The position numbers were made by a program, and so were the translations under genes. Shown piece after piece: positions 1 to 6,731 of a DNA stretch of 9,333 bases. The notes beneath the pieces were generated by a model. That model ran no database searches, had not been told where the DNA came from, and saw only the letters and a program-made list of their open reading frames with translations. Numbering within the stretch: position 1 is the stretch's first letter; the number at the start of each line of letters is the position of its first letter. This DNA is from Lachnoclostridium sp. UBA3775 (lineage in GTDB: Bacteria; Bacillota; Clostridia; Lachnospirales; Lachnospiraceae). The stretch covers positions 1-9,333 of the forward strand of contig DFFN01000014.1 of the NCBI GenBank assembly GCA_002369525.1, in the 5' to 3' direction.

Positions 1-1398
1 GAGCCCGGCATCGGCTGGTACTACACCGACTGGCTTAACGAGCTTTCAAAGAACACTTCAATGCCGACGATAGAAATCGGCAAGAACATAATCGACGGTT
101 TTGTTGACGAATGCGCAAGAAAGTGCAAGGGACAGCAGACCACGCTCTCGATAGTGGATCTTGCGGAGCTTTCGCAAACGGTACCCGATAAGCTCGGCGA
201 GTTCTCGACCGACACCTCAAAGCTTATAAAGAGCGATGAATACAAGAAGGTTTCCGATGCAAGAGCGGGCTCGAGGGAATTTGCAAGTTCATCGAAGATC
301 GATCAGGTCGACCTTGTAAACTTCGCAAACAAGCTCGGAACCGAGGATGCAAAGGAGCTGACAAAGGTTCTGCTTTCAGCGGTTAAATATAACAGAACAT
401 CATCAAACATGACCAATGCCTACGGTCTTTCAATCTACTTCCCTTACAAGAAGGCAAACAAGGTTGACAACATGGTATCAACCTACGATGCTATCGGAAT
501 GGATGAGGACTATGCAAAGTGCATAAAGACCTTTGCCGGTCTTGAAACAACCGGACAGATTGCGGCAGGCGGTTCTTCAAGCCCCGCAAGCTCGCTTCTC
601 GGAAACGGCGGCGGCAACGGCACTTCAGGCTCGGATGCACTCTCAAATCTTCTTAACGCTTTCCTCGGAGGAGGAAGAAGCATAGAAGGAATCGACAGAA
701 ATGCAGCCGGCTACATGGACGACGGAGACTGCTTTAACGCTGACGACGCGGTCACCTATATTGCCGCCAACCAGTTTGATTCTTCGAAGCTCAAATGGAA
801 GGAGTACAACGGCAAGCAGGTTATCGAGCTGCCGAATGAGGAATGGGCAAGGATACAGTCCCTCCAGCTCAATATTTTCTATGATACCGGTTCGGGCTAT
901 GTAGACCTCGGTCTTGACAATATCTATAAATTCGAAGACGGAAGGCTTGTGGGAGAGACCGACAATACCTGGCTCTCGATCGACTCGCAGCCCGTGGCAT
1001 ATTATTATGAAGGAACCGTTAAGAACGGCTCCGAAAAAACTGTAAAGGGAAGAGTGCCCGCGCTTGTAAACGGCGAAAGATGCAACCTTATCATAGTATT
1101 TGACAATGACCATCCGGACGGCTATATCGCAGGGGCAAGATATGACTATATTAAGGGCGAGACCGAAACGGTTGCGAAGAGCCTTACCGAGCTTCAGCCC
1201 GGTGATACCATTGATTTCGTGTGCGATTACTATTCATATTCCGGTATCTATCAGGAGAGCTTTATGCTCGGAGACCAGCTTGTATACAGGGACGGCCTGC
1301 AGATAAGCAATACGGATGTCGGCGGCAGCACAAGAGTTACATATCTGCTTACCGATATGTACAACAACGAATACTGGACACCCGTGCTTCCCAAGTAA
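1..1398 (+). CDS. Clostripain-family (peptidase C11) cysteine protease, 3' part
   Basis: The frame is open from the first base and ends at TAA 1396-1398, so 465 C-terminal residues are visible and the start lies off the left edge. The first ~180 residues match the C-terminal half of the C11 (clostripain) peptidase fold: EPGIGWYYTDWL at the very start, then MPTIEIGKNI, and NAYGLSIYFPY near residue 139, which is a conserved family block. The catalytic His and Cys of C11 enzymes lie upstream of these blocks, so activity cannot be judged here. A Gly/Ser/Ala-rich low-complexity linker at about residues 183-228 leads to a ~235-residue, Tyr/Asp-rich, probably beta-rich C-terminal domain that I do not recognise. 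Known family members are often secreted or surface proteins cleaving after Arg or Lys; any signal peptide here would be off-window. The channel gene starts 17 nt downstream with no terminator between, so co-transcription is likely. The family call is firm; the role of the C-terminal domain is unknown. Confidence 0.85.
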   Translation, partial: EPGIGWYYTDWLNELSKNTSMPTIEIGKNIIDGFVDECARKCKGQQTTLSIVDLAELSQTVPDKLGEFSTDTSKLIKSDEYKKVSDARAGSREFASSSKIDQVDLVNFANKLGTEDAKELTKVLLSAVKYNRTSSNMTNAYGLSIYFPYKKANKVDNMVSTYDAIGMDEDYAKCIKTFAGLETTGQIAAGGSSSPASSLLGNGGGNGTSGSDALSNLLNAFLGGGRSIEGIDRNAAGYMDDGDCFNADDAVTYIAANQFDSSKLKWKEYNGKQVIELPNEEWARIQSLQLNIFYDTGSGYVDLGLDNIYKFEDGRLVGETDNTWLSIDSQPVAYYYEGTVKNGSEKTVKGRVPALVNGERCNLIIVFDNDHPDGYIAGARYDYIKGETETVAKSLTELQPGDTIDFVCDYYSYSGIYQESFMLGDQLVYRDGLQISNTDVGGSTRVTYLLTDMYNNEYWTPVLPK

Positions 1399-1415
1399 TA
1401 AGGTGCTTTTAAAGA

Positions 1416-2627
1416 ATGAATTCTGATAAGAAGAAAAAACTTAGCTGGAGTAAGATAAGGGAAGACGCTTACAGAATGGTGAGCGACAAAATAGTCGGTG
1501 TTTTCATAAACCAGTGCTATGACGTTATATCCACCATTGCGCTGATACTGAATCTTTCGGCTGTCATCATGTCAACGTTTGAGGAACTGAACGGAAAGTA
1601 CGGAGATGTCTTCGTGCTTATCGAAACCGTTACTGTCGCTTTCTTTGCTCTTGACTATCTCCTCAGGCTCATTTCGGCCAAGATGATGTATCCGGAGCTT
1701 TCCGAGCTCGCGGCGGTCAGAAAGTACGTCTTTTCGTTCATGGGAATAGTGGACCTTCTGTCCTTCATTCCCTATTATCTCCCCTTTGTATTTCCTGCGG
1801 GAGCCGCAGCCTTCAGGCTGATACGTGTTATCAGGATACTGAGGCTTTTCAGGATAAACGAGCACTTTGACAGCCTTAATGTAATTACGGAAGTAATCGT
1901 CAAGAAAAAACAGCAGCTGCTTTCGTCGGTTATCATAATCATGATACTGATGGTGGCATCGAGCCTTTGCATGTACTCGCTTGAACACGAGGCTCAGCCG
2001 GAAGTTTTTAAAAATGCTTTCTCGGGTATGTGGTGGTCCATGTCTACCGTGCTGACCGTAGGCTACGGCGACATATATCCGGTCACGACCATGGGGCAGG
2101 TGTTCTCAATCTTTATTGCATACCTCGGCGTCGGCATGGTGGCGATACCTACAGGTATCATTTCCGCAGGCTTTGTTGAGCAGTACACCAGGCTTAAACG
2201 TATGGGCGATTACGGTATCGAAAAGGATATCAGCCTGATCAAGATAGAACTCAGAAAGCATGATGAATGGAACGGCAAACTGATAAGAAATCTCGGTCTT
2301 CCCGAGGATTCGATCATTGTCGGCGTAACAAGAAACGGCAAAAATGTGCTTCCGCGCGGCAATACCTTACTGCAGGCGGGGGATCAGATTCTGCTCGCGG
2401 CACAAAAGAGCGGAGAAGACACTCCGGTAAATCTCAAGGAAATTATACTTGGGAAGAATAATCCGTGGGCCGGCAAAAAGATCAAAGAGCTCGATCTTTC
2501 GCTGGATTCGTTTATCGTAATGATAGCCAGACGCGGACGTATGATAGTTCCGAACGGAAATCTCATACTTGCAGAGAATGACAAGGTTTTCATCTATAAC
2601 AAGATTACAAGAGGCGAAGATGATTAA
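1416..2627 (+). CDS. Voltage-gated K+ channel, six-TM, with two C-terminal RCK_C (TrkA-C) domains
   Basis: A 403-residue inner-membrane ion channel. Hydrophobic segments fit S1 (~37-57), S2 (~66-86), S3 (~104-124), S4 (~133-147), S5 (~168-188), a pore loop and S6 (~226-250). S4 has arginines at every third position (R134, R137, R140, R143, R146), the classical voltage sensor. The pore contains the K+ selectivity filter TVGYGD (214-219). Two regulator-of-K+-conductance C-terminal domains follow: one at ~273-331 (EWNGKLIRNLGLPEDSIIVG ... LQAGDQILL) and one at ~340-398 (PWAGKKIKELDLSLDSFIVM ... LAENDKVFIY). There is no Rossmann-type RCK_N between S6 and these domains, so NAD(H) or Ca2+ binding in the RCK_N manner is not expected; RCK_C modules in other proteins bind small ligands such as cyclic dinucleotides. 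AAGGTG at 1400-1405 is a modest ribosome-binding site 10 nt before the ATG. The 3' end overlaps the next gene by 8 bp, which implies translational coupling. Family call is strong; the ligand is unknown. Confidence 0.92.
   Translation: MNSDKKKKLSWSKIREDAYRMVSDKIVGVFINQCYDVISTIALILNLSAVIMSTFEELNGKYGDVFVLIETVTVAFFALDYLLRLISAKMMYPELSELAAVRKYVFSFMGIVDLLSFIPYYLPFVFPAGAAAFRLIRVIRILRLFRINEHFDSLNVITEVIVKKKQQLLSSVIIIMILMVASSLCMYSLEHEAQPEVFKNAFSGMWWSMSTVLTVGYGDIYPVTTMGQVFSIFIAYLGVGMVAIPTGIISAGFVEQYTRLKRMGDYGIEKDISLIKIELRKHDEWNGKLIRNLGLPEDSIIVGVTRNGKNVLPRGNTLLQAGDQILLAAQKSGEDTPVNLKEIILGKNNPWAGKKIKELDLSLDSFIVMIARRGRMIVPNGNLILAENDKVFIYNKITRGEDD
2611..2614 (+). promoter_or_regulatory. Ribosome-binding site that sets the start of the GGDEF/EAL gene
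   Basis: GAGG (within AAGAGG) lies 5 nt before the ATG at 2620, inside the last codons of the channel gene. The frame is open further upstream, with an ATG at 2569, but that one has no comparable Shine-Dalgarno and would lengthen the overlap with the channel gene. The site therefore supports 2620 as the start. Confidence 0.6.
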
Positions 2628-4806
2628 CAAAATCAGACAATGGCTGGGGGTCGAAGAAAGAACCTCCTACACCAAAAGATATTTTTATCAGAATAACATG
2701 CGGTCCAGTGTCTACATGTCGATAGTCGTACTGGTGCTTGAAGTATTCCTGATATATGATAAATACAAAAGACTCGGAGAGGATATCAACGGGAAGAGCA
2801 TAAAGTATTTCTGGGATAATTACCAGTCCTTTATCATCCCGTTCGCGGCTGCATTCATCATGTTTGTTATCGGCATGATCTATGCTTTCGGCGTGAAGGT
2901 ACCGAGGTTCTGGGGAACCTTGTGTATCTGGGTCTTTGCTTCGGCGTGCATATATTTCGGTATGAAGACAAGCTATGACGATTTCAGCAACGGCGAGCAG
3001 ATTCTTACCTTCCTTACTATGGAAATATTTGTCATGTGCCTGCTTACATGGCGGCCTATCGTCGGCTTTATAATCCTTGTCAGTACCTACGGACTTTTTA
3101 TATACAGTCTGAACGGAATGGAAAAAATCAGCAGGAATACGACGATAAACATGTTCATAATGTGGTTCGCGACCGTTCTTTTCTGCATAAGCAATTACCA
3201 TAAGACCATCATGCAATGCATAAAAGACGAGCAGATGGAAAATGTCAACCGCTATCTTACCAAGGTAAGCGTGAGGGATGACCTGACGGGAATCAGCAAT
3301 GTCAATTATTTTTCAAATGCCGCCGACAAAATGCTTGCCGACAGCAATATAGTGAGATCCGGAAAGCTTTTCCTATTCTTCGATATCGCCAATTTCAAAT
3401 CCTATAACAATAAATTCGGTTATGAAAAAGGAAACGAGCTGCTCAAGGCTTTCGCCGGAAAGCTTATCACTGAGTTTTCGGGCGATCTCACCGCGAGGTT
3501 TTCCGATGACCATTTCGTTGTATTTACTTCACGAGGCGATCTGAGGGTCAAGGTGCTTAAGCTTCGCGCAGACCTTCTGCAGATGGGCGAGGGTGTAAAC
3601 CTCGAACTAAAATGCGGCGCGTACTGTCCCGAGGAGGAGGGGATAGATGCCATGGTTGCCTGCGACAGAGCAAGATACGCTTGCAATTCGATCAAGAAAC
3701 GCTACGGCGAGTTCTATTATGAATATGATTCAAAGCTTGCCGAAAAATCAAGGATACAGCAGTATGTAGTTAACAATATCGATGCCGCGCTCGGCGCCGA
3801 TTTCATAAAAGTATATTATCAGCCGGTTGTTTCGACGGCAACGGGCGGACTTTGCGGGCTTGAAGCCCTGGCAAGATGGCAGGATCCCGAGTACGGACTT
3901 TTGCAGCCGGGGATGTTCATCGAAACCCTTGAGGAATACAGACAGATCCACAAGATCGATATGAGGGTGGTTGAAACCGTCTGCCGCGACCTTCGCGCCG
4001 CAATTGACAGAGGGGATCCGGTGGTTCCGGTTTCTCTGAACTTTTCAAGGCTTGATTTCGAGCTCTGCGACATCACCGGCCACCTTAAAGCCATGGCGAA
4101 AAAGTACAGGGTGCCGAGGGCATATCTGGATGTGGAGATAACGGAATCTGCCCTTACCGATGAGGGCGATCTTTTAAAGAACAGGATGACTATACTTCGC
4201 AACGAGGGCCATAATCTGTGGCTTGACGATTTCGGAAGCGGTTATTCATCGCTGAATGTTTTGAAGGACTACAGCTTCGACGTCCTGAAGATCGACATGC
4301 TTTTCCTTAAAGGCTTTGAGACCAATGAGACGACAAAGACGATCATAAAGGTTGTGGTGGACATGACCAAGCAGTTAGGTATCACATCCCTCTGCGAAGG
4401 AGTTGAAACCAGGGAGCAATACGATTTCCTCGCTTCGATAGGCTGTAACAGGACTCAGGGTTACTATTTCTCAAAGCCTGTGCCCGAAGAGAAGATAAGG
4501 GAAATGATCAGGGAAGGAAAACTGAGCATTTCTCCGGAATTCCTTGAGGCACCTAAGGGTGATTTTGCGGAAGAGGATGAAAAGAATAATACGGGGGTAA
4601 AAGGCATGGACAGGGAAATGCTTGAAAAAACAGTAAACAAACAATTGGTTACCGCGATGATAAGGGACATCAACCGCGGCAAATCGATACCCGAAATAGC
4701 AAAGAGACACAATATCCCAGTGCCTCTCTCGGAAATGATATGCAGGCTTTACCTGACCCATCCCGGCGTTGACGAGGACGGTATAATGTCAAAGCTTGGC
4801 CTGTAA
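2620..4806 (+). CDS. Membrane-bound degenerate GGDEF / EAL c-di-GMP phosphodiesterase with HTH-like tail
   Basis: A 728-residue protein starting MINKIRQWLG. About six membrane segments (roughly 30-46, 70-90, 98-114, 129-143, 147-164, 176-193) form an unrecognised sensor region. A GGDEF fold spans ~215-370 (DDLTGISNVNYF, FDIANFKSYNNKFGYEKGNE), but the signature is SDDHF (295-299) and no RxxD inhibitory site precedes it, so diguanylate cyclase activity is unlikely. The EAL domain (~376-632) keeps the residues expected for c-di-GMP hydrolysis: E415 (EALAR), N474, E506/E509 (VEITES), D536-D537 (DDFGSGYSSL), K557, E593 (CEGVET) and Q613 (QGYYFSKP). An acidic linker (~640-660) leads to a C-terminal ~60-residue helical tail; SIPEIAKRHNIPVPLSEMI at 689-707 resembles a helix-turn-helix. 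The likely role is lowering c-di-GMP in response to a membrane or ionic cue, with the degenerate GGDEF as a regulatory GTP-binding module. It overlaps the channel gene by 8 bp and is followed by an intrinsic terminator. The start at 2620 is preferred over 2569 because of its Shine-Dalgarno. Confidence 0.9.
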   Translation: MINKIRQWLGVEERTSYTKRYFYQNNMRSSVYMSIVVLVLEVFLIYDKYKRLGEDINGKSIKYFWDNYQSFIIPFAAAFIMFVIGMIYAFGVKVPRFWGTLCIWVFASACIYFGMKTSYDDFSNGEQILTFLTMEIFVMCLLTWRPIVGFIILVSTYGLFIYSLNGMEKISRNTTINMFIMWFATVLFCISNYHKTIMQCIKDEQMENVNRYLTKVSVRDDLTGISNVNYFSNAADKMLADSNIVRSGKLFLFFDIANFKSYNNKFGYEKGNELLKAFAGKLITEFSGDLTARFSDDHFVVFTSRGDLRVKVLKLRADLLQMGEGVNLELKCGAYCPEEEGIDAMVACDRARYACNSIKKRYGEFYYEYDSKLAEKSRIQQYVVNNIDAALGADFIKVYYQPVVSTATGGLCGLEALARWQDPEYGLLQPGMFIETLEEYRQIHKIDMRVVETVCRDLRAAIDRGDPVVPVSLNFSRLDFELCDITGHLKAMAKKYRVPRAYLDVEITESALTDEGDLLKNRMTILRNEGHNLWLDDFGSGYSSLNVLKDYSFDVLKIDMLFLKGFETNETTKTIIKVVVDMTKQLGITSLCEGVETREQYDFLASIGCNRTQGYYFSKPVPEEKIREMIREGKLSISPEFLEAPKGDFAEEDEKNNTGVKGMDREMLEKTVNKQLVTAMIRDINRGKSIPEIAKRHNIPVPLSEMICRLYLTHPGVDEDGIMSKLGL

Positions 4807-5757
4807 AACCGATTTAACCGCAAGACTGTAATCCGTAAGGCTTCCTGCCTTACGGATTTTTTTGAGCTCCCTTAAGTCAAGGCCGGCATAGTCCGTAAAC
4901 CAGCTCCACAGCTCCTTCATTTTAAAGAGCACAGGCTTTTCGCCGAACATAATGCCGGTGTAGGCATTAAAAAGCTCATCATGAAAAGCAATAAATTCCG
5001 AAAGCCTGGACCCGTCATTTCTGAGGGGGGTTACTGAAGCCTTTTCATGCTTTAAAAGCTTGAAAATCTCGGGATTTTTCAGAGCACCGCGTCCAATCAT
5101 GACTTTGCTGATTTCCGGAAATTCCTCTTTTAAGTCAAAAAAATCTTCACGGGAACATATATCGCCGTTAAACACAAGCCGGTCGGTGCTTATCCCGCAT
5201 TCTTCGCAAAAGAAATCAAGGGCCTTTTTAAAGCTTTCTCGATGGACCTTTCCTCCGTACAGCTCGCATCTTAACCTCGGATGTATGATGAGTTCGTCAA
5301 AGGGATATTTTGCAAAAATTTTTATGAGACCGTCCCATTCCTCAAGGCTTTCCATACCTATCCTGGTTTTCAACGAGACGGAAAGTTCACAGTGTGAATA
5401 AATCTCATAAAGAAAACCGTCAAGCTTTTCGGGTATGGAAAGAAAGCCGGCTCCGCGCTTTTTTGAAACAACGGTGCCGGAGGGGCAGCCGAGGTTCAGG
5501 TTAACCTTATCGTAGCCGAACTCCCTAAGCGTTGCTGCTATTGCAAGAAAATATGCGGCATTGTTTGAGAGTATCTGCGGAATCAGGGGAGCGGCAGCAT
5601 TGTTTTCGGGCAGCACATCGTTTCTTTCCTTGCTGCTTAAAACCGGATTTGAAAGAAAAGGCGTGAAATAAGCATCGGCTCCGCCGTAATGATGCACATA
5701 AGCGTTCCTGAATATATAACCTGCAACACCCTCCAGGGGCGCAAAATAATACTTCAT
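4789..5757 (-). CDS. tRNA-dihydrouridine synthase family protein (Dus)
   Basis: A 322-residue FMN-dependent enzyme that reduces uridine to dihydrouridine in tRNA, cytoplasmic, TIM-barrel fold. The N-terminus MKYYFAPLEGVAGYIFRNAY is the typical FMN-loop start of the family. NLNLGCPSGTVV carries the catalytic cysteine C91, followed by KKRGAGFL. VSLKTRIGM (K130), IIHPR (H159), VFNGDI (197-200) and MIGRGAL (G222-R223-G224) are the expected FMN and phosphate contacts in order. Length is normal. The start is supported by AAAGGA 12 nt upstream and by the conserved N-terminus directly at the Met. The stop is TGA (plus-strand 4789-4791), so the last 18 bp overlap the end of the EAL gene on the other strand. 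The gene stands alone. No terminator for it was recognised, so its transcript may run into the EAL gene antisense. Which uridine it modifies (DusA, DusB or DusC type) cannot be told. Confidence 0.93.
   Translation of the reverse strand: MKYYFAPLEGVAGYIFRNAYVHHYGGADAYFTPFLSNPVLSSKERNDVLPENNAAAPLIPQILSNNAAYFLAIAATLREFGYDKVNLNLGCPSGTVVSKKRGAGFLSIPEKLDGFLYEIYSHCELSVSLKTRIGMESLEEWDGLIKIFAKYPFDELIIHPRLRCELYGGKVHRESFKKALDFFCEECGISTDRLVFNGDICSREDFFDLKEEFPEISKVMIGRGALKNPEIFKLLKHEKASVTPLRNDGSRLSEFIAFHDELFNAYTGIMFGEKPVLFKMKELWSWFTDYAGLDLRELKKIRKAGSLTDYSLAVKSVLQAKL
4830..4863 (+). terminator. Intrinsic terminator of the protease-channel-EAL transcript, inside the convergent gene
   Basis: AATCCGTAAGGC (4830-4841) is the exact reverse complement of GCCTTACGGATT (4847-4858), giving a 12-bp perfect stem with a 5-nt loop. 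A T-run covers 4857-4863. It begins 23 nt after the EAL stop codon. The same bases encode part of the C-terminus (KKIRKAGSLTDY) of the minus-strand dihydrouridine synthase. On the minus strand the hairpin is not followed by a T-run, so it should act only on plus-strand transcription. Confidence 0.88.
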
Positions 5758-5794
5758 TGAAATAGTCTATCCTTTCCGAAAATCAGCCAGAAAG

Positions 5795-5824
5795 ATTTTA
5801 ACATAAAAAACAGTAACATGACAA
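5795..5824 (-). promoter_or_regulatory. Probable sigma-A promoter of the dihydrouridine synthase gene
   Basis: On the minus strand TTGTCA (plus 5819-5824) and TAAAAT (plus 5795-5800) are separated by 18 bp. The -10 lies about 38 nt before the start codon, leaving a short leader that contains AAAGGA. The -35 overlaps one arm of the inverted repeat described separately. Confidence 0.5.
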
Positions 5825-5875
5825 GTTCTTTTACATTTTTTAGTCGCTTAATGATGAAAAATTCGAACTTGTGAT
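5818..5875. repeat. Interrupted inverted repeat in the divergent promoter region
   Basis: ACAAGTTC (5821-5828) and GAACTTGT (5865-5872) are perfect inverse copies. With one mismatch the arms extend to 5818 and 5875 (10 of 11 pairs). Inside them ATTTTT and AAAAAT can pair as well. The left arm overlaps the -35 of the minus-strand promoter, and the right arm ends 11 bp upstream of the -35 of the plus-strand promoter. It may be a split operator binding a looping or dimeric regulator, or a hairpin; no transcript clearly covers it. Confidence 0.45.
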
Positions 5876-5883
5876 TTAATATC

Positions 5884-5912
5884 TTGCAATAGAAAGGGAT
5901 TTGAATTATAAT
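5884..5912 (+). promoter_or_regulatory. Sigma-A promoter of the membrane protein / two-component operon
   Basis: TTGCAA (5884-5889), a 17-bp spacer and a perfect TATAAT (5907-5912) in an AT-rich stretch. The predicted transcription start is near 5919, giving a ~36-nt leader. In that leader TACCT (5931-5935) can pair with AGGTA (5941-5945), partly enclosing the AGAAAGG Shine-Dalgarno (5937-5943). Confidence 0.8.
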
Positions 5913-5954
5913 ATACAAAAGTAATATTTTTACCTGAGAAAGGTATTTGGAGTA

Positions 5955-6731
5955 ATGAGCAGAAAAAACAAATATATGGCTACCGGGTTTGCAACAGGGG
6001 GAATCAGTTCATCACAGAAAAACAGGATAATCCTTTATCTGATAATCGGTGCGGCAATACTTGCAATCGGAGTATTCGTACTGTTTGTGCTTCCAGGCAT
6101 GGGAATCCTGGATAATCCATACAATAAAAACGAAGACAATAAATTTAAAATGGGCGAAGGAAACTCGAGCATTACGGCAACACCTGTCCCTCCCACACCG
6201 ACTCCGAAGAACAAGCAGGAGGAAAGAGAGATGGCGGCGGACGGCGAGGAATTCACCCATAAGGTGGATCTTGTGGATCTGTTTGCTTCTTCAAACATGG
6301 AAACTCTGGAGAAAGCCTATTCCTATAATGACGGTGATGTGCTTAAAGGTTATGCAAAGGTTATCCATTGCAACGAACACGAAGAAATCGGCACAAGAGC
6401 CACAATGCAGCTGTATTCCGACGGAAACGACAATTTCATTAATCACCTTGAAAAAAATTTTGAATCGCTTTGCATAGATCCCGGTAAAGAACCTCCTCAT
6501 GACGGAGTAAACCGTAACGGAAGGACACAGTGGGACGGTAACAAGGAGTCAAACTGGTACGGGCTTAAAAACTACGGTTATACTGCCACACTTAAAAAGT
6601 CGGAGACCGAGAAAGGTATCCTTTATGACTGGAGCGTTTTGGTGAACTTCGATTACGGAGCTTCCTCGAAATATTCCCAGAGAATGAAATTCCACATTGC
6701 CTATGAGGCAGCAGGAAAAAATGAAGAATGA
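5955..6731 (+). CDS. Unrecognised single-pass membrane-anchored protein, first gene of a two-component operon
   Basis: A 258-residue protein I cannot assign to a named family. The first ~23 residues are polar and basic (MSRKNKYMATGFATGG). A strong membrane segment follows at ~24-47 (IILYLIIGAAILAIGVFVLF), then a spacer with a Pro/Thr-rich stretch ATPVPPTPTPK (75-85), and an outside domain of ~160 residues. That domain contains VDLVDLFASSNMETLEKAYSY and a beta-rich C-terminal half rich in Gly, Asn, Tyr and Lys. Positive-inside charge favours an N-in, C-out topology. Start at 5955: AGAAAGG 11 nt upstream, with GGAG even closer; an in-frame ATG at 5976 is less likely. The stop overlaps the kinase start in ATGA, so the two products are probably made in a fixed ratio. 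Position and topology suggest a sensor partner or accessory subunit of the kinase. This is inference only; it is not recognisably LiaF. Confidence 0.8.
   Translation: MSRKNKYMATGFATGGISSSQKNRIILYLIIGAAILAIGVFVLFVLPGMGILDNPYNKNEDNKFKMGEGNSSITATPVPPTPTPKNKQEEREMAADGEEFTHKVDLVDLFASSNMETLEKAYSYNDGDVLKGYAKVIHCNEHEEIGTRATMQLYSDGNDNFINHLEKNFESLCIDPGKEPPHDGVNRNGRTQWDGNKESNWYGLKNYGYTATLKKSETEKGILYDWSVLVNFDYGASSKYSQRMKFHIAYEAAGKNEE

Noticed and set aside
643..1113. 156-codon open frame on the minus strand inside the peptidase gene
   Set aside because: It lies wholly antisense to a clearly coding region, has no Shine-Dalgarno or recognisable domain, and its translation looks like a frame shadow.
2569..2619. 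Earlier ATG for the GGDEF/EAL gene
   Set aside because: It would overlap the channel gene by 59 bp, has no good Shine-Dalgarno, and adds residues that read like channel sequence in another frame. ATG 2620 has GAGG at proper distance.
2605..3216. 203-codon open frame on the minus strand opposite the EAL gene membrane region
   Set aside because: His/Tyr/Asp-rich translation without family features, fully antisense to a conserved protein; a shadow frame.
4656..4686. CCGCG...CGCGG inverted repeat near the EAL 3' end as terminator of the minus-strand gene
   Set aside because: The stem is interrupted, and the nearest minus-strand T-run is about 20 nt past it, so it does not fit an intrinsic terminator.
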